A stretch of 64,000 bases of DNA, taken from Aestuariibacter salexigens DSM 15300 (lineage in GTDB: Bacteria; Pseudomonadota; Gammaproteobacteria; Enterobacterales; Alteromonadaceae). Position numbers and translations under genes: made by a program. The DNA is taken from positions 186,001 to 250,000 of the forward strand of contig NZ_AUBH01000006.1 in the NCBI RefSeq assembly GCF_000429145.1. Direction: 5' to 3'. A model generated the notes under the pieces. It did not search any database and had not been told where the DNA came from. It worked only from the letters and a program-made list of their open reading frames with translations. Shown here piece after piece: positions 42,207 through 49,164 of the stretch; positions within the stretch are counted from its first letter, which is position 1, and each line of letters begins with the position of its first letter.

Positions 42207-43133
42207 TTAATAGTCCAGAGATTCACAGTACGCCTGCTGCTCAGTTTTAGGCCGCTTAACAGGAATGACTGAGATAAGTTTATCCCCTTCTTCTTGCCAA
42301 GAGCGGTCAACCAGTGCATGTTGTAATGCTTCAACACCTGAAAGCATTTTAGTCTGGTCGGCTTCGCTGAGTAAAACTCGTTGTTCGACTATTTCTTTAT
42401 CGAGATCGTCATAGTCTCTCATCAAAATAAATAAGTACGGTGTGAGTCTGCTTTTTAATTCGTCTGCATCTCTAAATCGAGCGTGACGACTTAATGTTTT
42501 TGCCAGACGACTTAGCAAAACGTACTGGCTCTTTTTCTCCAAATACGGCAGTGCCGCAATAATGACATTTTCATATTCCTCCAACCAATTCGCTTTTCGA
42601 AACAAATTTGCCAACATCAGTAACGCGGGAATTTTTACAGTAGGGTCTGTCTGTTTTGACATAATCTTCCAGTGCTCGATACTGTAATTTCGATTGCTGA
42701 TAACATCATAAGCTTCTGTATTCCTGAACTCGCTATTTGGATGCAGGCATTGAGCGCGATGAAACTCGCGATCTACCAAAAAGGATAATAAATCCGATAG
42801 TTCTCTATCGGACAGTCTTGCCCCACGCTTTGCTTTATCCAGAGCATTTAATTGAAAAGAATTGTAATTCTGAGGATTGAGATTCGCTTCCTCAAATAAG
42901 TCTTCATAAGACTCATTAGAAAATTCACTCGTCGCCACATTATTCCTGGTATTCACATACACTTTGCTATCTGACGATGTTGGTTTTTGTCGATCGCCAA
43001 CCGGCGGATGACCAGAATGATGACTTTTATTTAGCGACTGGTCCCTCTCAGAATATAGATAGCGTAGTGATACAAGCGTAAGTGCAGCCAGCCCTATGAC
43101 AACAATGATGGTATGCAATACAAACCTAACCAT
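42207..43133 (-). CDS. Membrane-anchored protein of unknown function
   Basis: The 308-residue protein has one N-terminal membrane helix (VLHTIIVVIGLAALTLVSLRYLY), a polar linker and then a mostly helical region with short repeated helices (IPALLMLANLFRKANWLEEYENV, YVLLSRLAKTLSRHARFRDADEL) that look like TPR-type repeats. A scaffold or adaptor role outside or inside the membrane is possible, but no family is recognised. It lies 28 bases upstream of the alcohol dehydrogenase on the same strand. The DNA looks more AT-rich than that of its neighbours. Confidence 0.7.
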   Translation of the reverse strand: MVRFVLHTIIVVIGLAALTLVSLRYLYSERDQSLNKSHHSGHPPVGDRQKPTSSDSKVYVNTRNNVATSEFSNESYEDLFEEANLNPQNYNSFQLNALDKAKRGARLSDRELSDLLSFLVDREFHRAQCLHPNSEFRNTEAYDVISNRNYSIEHWKIMSKQTDPTVKIPALLMLANLFRKANWLEEYENVIIAALPYLEKKSQYVLLSRLAKTLSRHARFRDADELKSRLTPYLFILMRDYDDLDKEIVEQRVLLSEADQTKMLSGVEALQHALVDRSWQEEGDKLISVIPVKRPKTEQQAYCESLDY

Positions 43134-43255
43134 AATGAATCTGGAAGCCCTTTTTTAATTGTTAAGTGTCTTAGTCCAAACTCATGTTATAACAAGCGAG
43201 GATGCAATAAATACAATTGGGCATCGGCCACTCATCAATCCAAGAAACATTTTCA

Positions 43256-44206
43256 ATGAAAACACTGCATATAACAAATGGTGACGCCGCTATCGAACTG
43301 CTGCTCGCGGGCGGTATCGAGGGTCAGTTTTTACCGTGGCGAGATGTGTTGCATATGGGGCCAGTCAACACACAACTATCGCTTACTGAGTTGTCAGCAC
43401 AGCGCGCGCAATATATCTCGCATGTTTTCGGACTTGAGCCGAACAAAGTCGCTGGCGATTTCAAACAAAGAGATATGGTAGTGAAGCAAGCCAGTGGTTT
43501 TGATCAGATCATCCTGTGGTTTGAGCACGATCTTTACGATCAGTTACAACTGTTACAGCTCCTCGATCACTGCCAACAATTAGCGATATCGCAAGACCTC
43601 CCTGAACTGTGGCTTATCAACACGGATAAACACCTGAATTATCACACGCCAGAGGAAGTGCCGGCGCTTTGGCAACAAAGAACAAGGGTCACCTTTGTGC
43701 AATTACAGCTTGCTCGTCGCGCATGGCAGGCGTTTGGCCACACCTCTCCTGAACAATGGCATGCTTTACTCCATCAGGACACGCAAACACTGCCTTTTTT
43801 GCATGATGCAATTTTACGATCTCTTCAGGAATTGCCATTTACGACTAATGGCCTGAATGCCACTGAGTCTATGATTATTGAGTCCTTATTGCCGTGTGCA
43901 TTGCCCAGAGGCCGTTTGCTCCGGGCCTATTCAGCAAAAGAGGAACATGTGTTTCACGGTGATAGCGGGTTTTTCTGGTACCTGCAGCAATTGATGCAGG
44001 ATGCGCCAGCGGTATGTTGTGAAAGTCCAGATGGCATTGAACTCACTCAGCTTGGTAAGCAGGTTGCTAAGGGGCAGCTGTTCTGGGATCGCGCCTACAG
44101 CCAACCTCACTGGTTGGGTGGTTATTGTATTTCCGAGCCTTCCGGCAATCGTTATTTTTGGGATCCGGTACGAGCCACTCTTTCGTCAACTAAAGCAAAT
44201 TTATAA
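43256..44206 (+). CDS. DUF1835 domain-containing protein
   Basis: The 316-residue cytoplasmic protein starts with LHITNGDAAIELLLAGGIEGQFLPWRDVLHMGP, the characteristic front of DUF1835 proteins, and continues with IILWFEHDLYDQLQLLQLLD and a C-terminal helical region. Function of the family is unknown. A longer reading from TTG 43217 is possible, but the ATG at 43256 begins exactly at the conserved domain. It is followed by a ten-base-pair hairpin at 44209. Confidence 0.85.
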   Translation: MKTLHITNGDAAIELLLAGGIEGQFLPWRDVLHMGPVNTQLSLTELSAQRAQYISHVFGLEPNKVAGDFKQRDMVVKQASGFDQIILWFEHDLYDQLQLLQLLDHCQQLAISQDLPELWLINTDKHLNYHTPEEVPALWQQRTRVTFVQLQLARRAWQAFGHTSPEQWHALLHQDTQTLPFLHDAILRSLQELPFTTNGLNATESMIIESLLPCALPRGRLLRAYSAKEEHVFHGDSGFFWYLQQLMQDAPAVCCESPDGIELTQLGKQVAKGQLFWDRAYSQPHWLGGYCISEPSGNRYFWDPVRATLSSTKANL

Positions 44207-44208
44207 GT

Positions 44209-44232
44209 CGCTGTCCCATTTGTGGGACAGCG
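44209..44232 (+). terminator. Strong hairpin after the DUF1835 gene
   Basis: CGCTGTCCCA (44209-44218) and TGGGACAGCG (44223-44232) are exact inverse complements around TTTG, starting two bases after the stop codon. No T-run follows, so it may be a transcript-end stabiliser or a poor terminator. Confidence 0.5.
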
Positions 44233-44339
44233 TACGCCTCGCGTCCCGCAAGCGTTGCAGCCTAATGTCTCAGTTTTGCAAAGGGCTGACCCAAATTCGC
44301 ATGCAGTAACATTTACCTCTCTTCTATCTTGATTAGCGT

Positions 44340-44692
44340 GTAGCAAGGAACGCTACTCATCGACAGTTCTACAGCTGCGTAATTAATACAGCAAAAGGGC
44401 AAAGGAGGCGTCATGGAATGGGATGCCATGGATGCCCACCGAAAAGCTGAACCTGAGCGTTCGCATTTCGGTAACGGACATGGAAGACGTCAGGAATGTC
44501 GGAAATAGTAAACGGAAGTCATGCAACGAGATGGATCGGTTAGGCGGACCAACAACGGTCGCCGCGTCAGGGATTGATGCAACACGGCTAGGGGTCAACC
44601 GAAACACAGGATGCACTAGGGAAAGCCAAAATCCACGGACGGATTGCTGTATCAACTACAGTGCACAGACAAACGGATAGGATGGTAAAACC
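44340..44692 (+). promoter_or_regulatory. GGA-rich structured leader of the peptide cluster, candidate CsrA/RsmA-binding RNA
   Basis: This non-coding stretch carries 19 GGA triplets on the plus strand between 44347 and 44682; the 279 bases from 44404 hold 18 GGA but only one TCC. Several GGA fall in hairpin loops: GTAGC/GCTAC with loop AAGGAAC (44340-44356), GGCGTC/GATGCC with loop ATGGAATGG (44407-44427), GCGTC/GATGC with loop AGGGATT (44564-44580), and AATCC/GGATT with loop ACGGAC (44630-44645). A long stem lies at 44439-44471. The final AGGA (44679-44682) serves as ribosome site for the HlyD gene, whose start codon is partly in an ATGG/CCAT hairpin. No open frame here looks coding, and no terminator separates it from 44693, so it is more likely a 5' leader than a free sRNA. 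The region 44233-44339 shows nothing clear, and no convincing promoter was found. Confidence 0.65.
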
Positions 44693-45949
44693 ATGCGCTC
44701 GATATTATTCAGACAGGCCGCTGTTGAGCATCAGCACGAGCGATTGCATGGTGAGGTATTGGTATTGCCCAAAGGAATATCTTTGATCATTGCCGCCGTA
44801 TTATGTGTGTGGCTCATTACCTTTGCCGTTTTCCTCGGCAAGGGCAGTTATACGCATCAGGCCACTGTGACGGGTTGGTTAGAGCCGACTCAAGGCGTAC
44901 TTCGGGTTTTTGCGCAGGGCAATGCTGGAAAAATCAAACAGATACTGGTTAGCGAGGGTGACAAAGTGTCTGCGGGTCAGCCACTGTTGATCGTTAACGG
45001 TGACAGGATGCTTGCTGGCGGGGACAGTCTTGAACAATTGCTGTTGGATGAATATGCCAGTCAACAGGTCTTGCTGCAGCAACGTCTGAAAAGACTGGAT
45101 TCTGCTCATAAAGTACAACAACGCGATTACCAGCAACAATATGATGCAGCAGTCGCCGAATTAGCCGAATTAAAAGCGCAGTTAAAAACCTTGTATGAGC
45201 GCAAGACTATCGTAACGTCGCGCTTTCAGAAACACCTTAACATGCATAAAGAGGGGCATATTTCCGTCACAGAAATCGATGTCAGCAAAGACCAGCTACT
45301 TCTATTGAACTCAGACATACAGGCTTTACAACGAACTGAAATTCAACAACAAAGCCGTATCCAGCAACTTTATAACACCTTGCAGCTCATACCCACTAAT
45401 CAAGCAAATGAACGCGGAGATATCGGCCAGAAGCTGAGTGATATTGCACAACAGATAGCCCAATTGCATGGGCAACGTGCTTATATCATCAAGGCAGACA
45501 GAGAAGGTATCGTTACCAACTTACAGGCCAACCTGGGGCAGACTGTTCAAGCAAACTTGCCGCTACTGACGTTGGTTCCTGATACCACTCACATTGAAGC
45601 AACGTTATTGCTTCCAGTACGGGCAGCGGGCTTTGTAGCAAAAGGCCAGACACTGGACATCCGCTATGACGCCTACCCCTATCAGAAATTTGGTATACAT
45701 CAGGGCGAAGTCGTCTCTGTCTCAGATACGGTATTACTGCCGGGCGAAGTGAATGGCGCGCCTTTTGCCATCAATGAACCGGTATATCTGGTTAAAGCGA
45801 GTCTCAGCAGTGCTCATGTCAAGGCCTATGGTGTGGATATGCCCCTGCGCTCGGGCATGACGTTTTCGGCAGATATTCAGCTCAGCACCCGTTCACTGCT
45901 GGAATGGTTACTGGAGCCTTTATACAGCGTTAAGGGCAGACTCTCATGA
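44693..45949 (+). CDS. HlyD-family membrane fusion protein for peptide export
   Basis: The 418-residue protein is a periplasmic adaptor of the HlyD/CvaA type, which links an inner-membrane ABC exporter to an outer-membrane channel. It has a short cytoplasmic front, one membrane helix (LIIAAVLCVWLITFAVFL, about 30-50), a biotinyl-lipoyl half (GNAGKIKQILVSEGDKVSAGQPLL), a long coiled coil (about 110-255), the second lipoyl half (REGIVTNLQANLGQTVQ) and beta-barrel domains. Its stop overlaps the ABC transporter start by four bases (ATGA). The ribosome site lies in the GGA-rich leader. A TolC-like outer channel is not encoded in this window. Confidence 0.92.
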   Translation: MRSILFRQAAVEHQHERLHGEVLVLPKGISLIIAAVLCVWLITFAVFLGKGSYTHQATVTGWLEPTQGVLRVFAQGNAGKIKQILVSEGDKVSAGQPLLIVNGDRMLAGGDSLEQLLLDEYASQQVLLQQRLKRLDSAHKVQQRDYQQQYDAAVAELAELKAQLKTLYERKTIVTSRFQKHLNMHKEGHISVTEIDVSKDQLLLLNSDIQALQRTEIQQQSRIQQLYNTLQLIPTNQANERGDIGQKLSDIAQQIAQLHGQRAYIIKADREGIVTNLQANLGQTVQANLPLLTLVPDTTHIEATLLLPVRAAGFVAKGQTLDIRYDAYPYQKFGIHQGEVVSVSDTVLLPGEVNGAPFAINEPVYLVKASLSSAHVKAYGVDMPLRSGMTFSADIQLSTRSLLEWLLEPLYSVKGRLS

Positions 45950-48150
45950 CTACCGCTAGTTTCACTTCACGCCCGGAAAAACTTTTACATTTTTCTATTC
46001 ATCGTCGTCTACCTGTTATTTTGCAATCAGAGGTGAATGAATGCGGTCTGGCTTGTCTGGCGATGCTCACGAGTTTTTATGGTCGGCGTACCGATCTACA
46101 AGGATTGCGGCGACGATTTGCCATTTCTGCCCAGGGCACCACATTGAAGCAACTAATGGATGCGGCGGGCAGACTATCCCTGTCGGGACGTGCATTAAAG
46201 CTTGATGTGGAAAGCCTCAAACATTTACAAACACCCTGCATTCTGCACTGGGAAATGAATCACTTTGTCGTGCTTAAAAAGGTGAGTGCAAAGGCCATTG
46301 TCATTCATGATCCCGCTATCGGGGAGCGTCGCTTACATTTTAATGAAGTGAGCAAAGCCTTTACGGGTATAGCACTTGAAGTCACGCCTACGTCAGATTT
46401 TTCGCCTGGTGATGAAAAAACCTCACTGTCCTTTACCCATCTGTGGAGCAAAATTATCGGCCTGCGGCGCGCTTTAGGACTCATTTTATTGCTGTCGCTG
46501 ATGTTACAGGCGTTTGCGATTATCAGTCCCTATTACATGCAGATAGTAATTGACGATGTATTACTGCGAAGCGACCAGCAACTCCTTGCGGTACTGGCAA
46601 TAGGTTTTGTTTTTTTGCTGCTGATTGATGCGGGTACCAGTGCGGTGCGACGCTTCGCTCTATTGCACCTTTCCAGCCGTCTCAATCTACAAATGTCCGC
46701 GAACGTCTTTGCTCATCTGGTACGGCTATCGCTGGATTATTTTGGAAAACGTCATATGGGAGACGTGGTTTCCCGGTTTGCTTCACTAAATGTGATCCGT
46801 GAACTGATGACCACCGGCATGGTAGCGGTCTTACTTGATGGGATTATGGCGCTTATCACACTGACTGTAATGTATATTTACAGCGCGACTCTGACATTTA
46901 TTGTGCTTGCCGTCGTCATCGCTTATGCGCTATTGCGTATCACGCTTTACAGACCGGTCAGGCTTCTGACCGAGGAAAAGATTATCGCCAGCGCAACCGA
47001 GCAGTCTCATTTTATGGAATCCGTCCGGGCCATGCAGACCATTAAGTTGTTTAGTAAGGAGTGTGAGCGGGAAGGACAGTGGCAAAACAAGCTGGCCAGT
47101 ACTATGAACAAGGACATCAGGCTGGCCCATTGGGATATTGGCTTTCAAGGTGCCAATCAACTGTTGTTTGGCATTGAGAATATTATCGTTATTTACTTTG
47201 CCGCGATGGCAGTCATGGATAATGCTATGTCAGTTGGCATGCTGTACGCATTCATTGCGTATAAAACCAGATTTGTGGGTGCCATGGACGGATTGATAAC
47301 AAAATGGATAGAGTTTCGTATGCTTGATGTGCAGTTTGAGCGTCTGGCTGACATTGTGTTTTGCCATAAAGAATCGCACCACGCAGCAAGCCACCAGCAT
47401 TCACCTGCGGATGCACCATCGCAAATAAGGTCTGGCTCATTAACTGTTCGCCAGCTCAGCTATCGCTATGGAGACCTGGAACGGCCTGTTTTCAGTGATA
47501 TTAACGTCGAAATTACAGCCGGCCAGACCGTTGCTATAGTTGGCACAAGCGGCTGCGGTAAAACGACATTGATGAAATGCATGATGGGACTGCTACGTCC
47601 CTGTCATGGTGAAGTGTTGATTGATGGCATGCCACTCACCGGGCTACACCATTATCGACAACATATTGCGGCTGTCATGCAGGACGATAACCTGCTGTCA
47701 GGTAGTATCGCCGATAACATCGCCTGTTTCGATGCTCAAGTAAATATATCCAGGGTCGTGGAGTGTGCTCGTCTCGCCTGTATTCATGACGACATTGTGC
47801 AGATGAATATGCAATATCAAACCTACATCGGCGAGTTAGGAAGTAGCCTTAGCGGCGGCCAGAAACAACGTATTCTGCTGGCGAGAGCGCTTTACAGGCA
47901 ACCTAAAATCCTGTTTTTAGATGAAGCAACCAGCCATTTAGACTGTGGTAGTGAACGCCTTATAAACCAGCATATTCAGGATCTGTCGATGACGCGCATT
48001 ATTATTGCGCATCGGCCGGAAACCATTCGCAGTGCAGCTCGCATATTGCGATTAGATGAGACAGGTTTGCACGATTGTTCGTTAGAGCAAGCCATGCAAG
48101 TCCAGCAAACTGACTCTCGCTTATTTCAAACCAAGGAGAAGACCAAATGA
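45946..48150 (+). CDS. Peptidase-containing ABC transporter (C39 bacteriocin-processing exporter)
   Basis: The 734-residue protein cuts and exports double-glycine leader peptides. The N-terminal C39 domain (about 20-150) has Q27 and catalytic C33 in the exact family motif (Q, four residues, EC, two, AC), with the His in HWEMNHFVVLK and the Asp in IHDPAIGERRL. Membrane helices follow (about 165-450), then an ABC ATPase with Walker A VGTSGCGKTT, signature SLSGGQKQR and Walker B ILFLDEATSHLD. It overlaps both the HlyD gene and the LuxR-like gene by four bases. The substrate is very likely the precursor at 48899-49114, which has a Gly-Gly leader. Confidence 0.95.
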   Translation: MTTASFTSRPEKLLHFSIHRRLPVILQSEVNECGLACLAMLTSFYGRRTDLQGLRRRFAISAQGTTLKQLMDAAGRLSLSGRALKLDVESLKHLQTPCILHWEMNHFVVLKKVSAKAIVIHDPAIGERRLHFNEVSKAFTGIALEVTPTSDFSPGDEKTSLSFTHLWSKIIGLRRALGLILLLSLMLQAFAIISPYYMQIVIDDVLLRSDQQLLAVLAIGFVFLLLIDAGTSAVRRFALLHLSSRLNLQMSANVFAHLVRLSLDYFGKRHMGDVVSRFASLNVIRELMTTGMVAVLLDGIMALITLTVMYIYSATLTFIVLAVVIAYALLRITLYRPVRLLTEEKIIASATEQSHFMESVRAMQTIKLFSKECEREGQWQNKLASTMNKDIRLAHWDIGFQGANQLLFGIENIIVIYFAAMAVMDNAMSVGMLYAFIAYKTRFVGAMDGLITKWIEFRMLDVQFERLADIVFCHKESHHAASHQHSPADAPSQIRSGSLTVRQLSYRYGDLERPVFSDINVEITAGQTVAIVGTSGCGKTTLMKCMMGLLRPCHGEVLIDGMPLTGLHHYRQHIAAVMQDDNLLSGSIADNIACFDAQVNISRVVECARLACIHDDIVQMNMQYQTYIGELGSSLSGGQKQRILLARALYRQPKILFLDEATSHLDCGSERLINQHIQDLSMTRIIIAHRPETIRSAARILRLDETGLHDCSLEQAMQVQQTDSRLFQTKEKTK

Positions 48151-48365
48151 CGACTGAAATTACACCTCAATCGTTGTCACGCAGGGAGTGGCAGGTAGTA
48201 CAAAAAATCATGCAGGGTTTGCCCAATAAATTGATTGCAGATCAGCTATTTATCACAGAAAGGACGGTAAAGTTCCACTGTGCCAATATCTATCGAAAGC
48301 TCAACATCCCAAACCGAAGTTGCCTGATAACCAGAATGTTTAAAGCCATGCCTGGAGCACTTTGA
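48147..48365 (+). CDS. Stand-alone LuxR-type DNA-binding domain protein
   Basis: The 72-residue protein consists only of a GerE/LuxR helix-turn-helix: LSRREWQVVQKIMQGLPNKLIADQLFITERTVKFHCANIYRKL. It has no receiver, autoinducer or other input domain. Its start overlaps the exporter stop (ATGA), so it is translated with the export genes. A role as cluster-specific activator is the simplest inference. How it would be controlled without an input domain is unclear; co-translation, partner binding, or level control through the leader are possibilities. Confidence 0.88.
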   Translation: MTTEITPQSLSRREWQVVQKIMQGLPNKLIADQLFITERTVKFHCANIYRKLNIPNRSCLITRMFKAMPGAL

Positions 48366-48378
48366 CAATTAAGTCCAC

Positions 48379-48398
48379 GTCGGTCCTTTCGGGCCGAC
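48379..48398 (+). terminator. Hairpin after the LuxR-like gene
   Basis: GTCGGTCC (48379-48386) pairs with GGGCCGAC (48391-48398) around TTTC, with one G-T pair. No T-run follows. It could reduce read-through between the export and peptide halves of the cluster or stabilise the upstream mRNA. Confidence 0.45.
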
Positions 48399-48464
48399 AA
48401 TGATATCCCGACAATGGGCAATTATTCAGCCTTGCATACCATCACAGTAAAGAAGGAAGACAGT

Positions 48465-48719
48465 ATGAATCTGATACAAAAATGGAACAGCTTACCTTTT
48501 CCACTGGAAATGTTTCTGGTCAGCACATTTACCTCTTTGATTTTAGGCACGATGTTCAGTGTGCTTTACTTCATCGTTACCGAGCAGGTCCCTAACTACT
48601 GGGTCGTAGGCATCGGGTTTAACGCAATCTGGATGTTTACGCTCTATGAATCCGTATACTCCTGCTATCGTAAAGGTGCTATCGATCAAATGCGCCATGG
48701 CAACGCGTTTAAAATGTAA
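48465..48719 (+). CDS. Small two-helix membrane protein in the peptide cluster
   Basis: The 84-residue protein has two membrane segments (MFLVSTFTSLILGTMFSVLY and WVVGIGFNAIWMFTLYESV, near 15-37 and 44-63) with a basic C-terminus (YRKGAIDQMRHGNAFKM). The ATG at 48465 has AAGGAAGA well placed; an upstream reading from 48414 lacks one. No family is recognised. Position between exporter and precursor suggests immunity, export assistance or membrane anchoring of the ligase (all inference). Confidence 0.8.
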   Translation: MNLIQKWNSLPFPLEMFLVSTFTSLILGTMFSVLYFIVTEQVPNYWVVGIGFNAIWMFTLYESVYSCYRKGAIDQMRHGNAFKM

Positions 48720-48737
48720 AACTAGCCGTTAGTACGG

Positions 48738-48765
48738 TTCATAGTCTGATAATCATCGTTATACT
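48738..48765 (+). promoter_or_regulatory. Possible promoter for the precursor and ligase genes
   Basis: TTCATA (48738-48743) and TATACT (48760-48765) are 16 bases apart, in the 180-base gap ahead of the precursor. A separate promoter would allow the precursor to be made in excess over the exporter. Confidence 0.4.
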
Positions 48766-48793
48766 CATTCTGTGTCAGCGTAACAGTGACACT

Positions 48794-48877
48794 CGCCCAG
48801 GGAGCGGGCGCATCAAGGAATGGGGAGTTATGCGTACTGCATACTGCCAGCGACTGCTACCTGAAAAATAGTACGCA
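48794..48877 (+). promoter_or_regulatory. Structured leader of the precursor gene with a GGA-loop hairpin
   Basis: CGCCC (48794-48798) and GGGCG (48806-48810) enclose the loop AGGGAGC, again presenting GGA. Further on, TGCGTACT (48831-48838) and AGTACGCA (48870-48877) form a perfect eight-base-pair stem ending ten bases before the AGGAG ribosome site. The design echoes the longer leader at 44340-44692, so the same RNA-binding regulator may act on both. Confidence 0.55.
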
Positions 48878-48898
48878 ACGTTAAACAGGAGAATGATG

Positions 48899-49114
48899 AT
48901 GGAACATCCATTTTCAGACCAGCCAGGCCTCATCGCACTCAGTCAGGACATGACCGAACACGTTGGTGGTGGTGCCATTGTAACCAGCACCTTTAATTCT
49001 ACTCAGGGCAGTGAAGTACCTGTCCCTACAGAGCCAACACCAATACGTCCTCCGATATACACCACTCTGGCAGTGGGTGAAGAAGGTGGGGTATTTCCCG
49101 ACCCGGATTTGTAA
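48899..49114 (+). CDS. Graspetide-type precursor peptide with double-glycine leader
   Basis: The 71-residue peptide has a leader LIALSQDMTEHVGGG that fits the C39 double-glycine pattern when cut after Gly25 (Leu -12, Ser -11, Val -4, Gly -2, Gly -1). The 46-residue remainder has a Ser/Thr-rich front, a proline-rich linker (PVPTEPTPIRPP, 41-52) and a C-terminal core YTTLAVGEEGGVFPDPDL. Within it, T55-T56 and E61-E62 form TTxxxxEE, the ring-forming motif known from plesiocin-type graspetides, where Thr hydroxyls are esterified by Glu side chains. Three successive ATGs (48893, 48896, 48899) exist; AGGAG is seven bases from the last. The next gene encodes the expected ATP-grasp ligase. There is no Cys, so lanthionine or disulfide chemistry is excluded. 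Confidence 0.85.
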   Translation: MEHPFSDQPGLIALSQDMTEHVGGGAIVTSTFNSTQGSEVPVPTEPTPIRPPIYTTLAVGEEGGVFPDPDL

Positions 49115-49164
49115 TCGGTAAATAACAGGGCGGATTGCTCCGCCCGATGTTCATGGAATAGATG

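Noticed and set aside
42179..42337. A 53-residue N-terminal extension of the iron alcohol dehydrogenase
   Set aside because: It overlaps the neighbouring gene on the same strand, lacks family-like sequence, and a better start with a ribosome site lies at 42178.
44383..44680. Open frames on both strands within the GGA-rich region (90 residues minus, 85 residues plus)
   Set aside because: Neither has a ribosome site suited to its start, both have erratic composition, and the base pattern (GGA in hairpin loops, strong strand bias) fits structured RNA better than coding sequence.
44340..44692. The GGA-rich region as a free-standing CsrB/RsmZ-type sRNA gene
   Set aside because: No terminator lies before the HlyD start codon, no GacA-type upstream palindrome (TGTAAG, six bases, CTTACA) was found, and the last GGA sites overlap the ribosome site, so a leader is favoured; processing into an sRNA remains possible.
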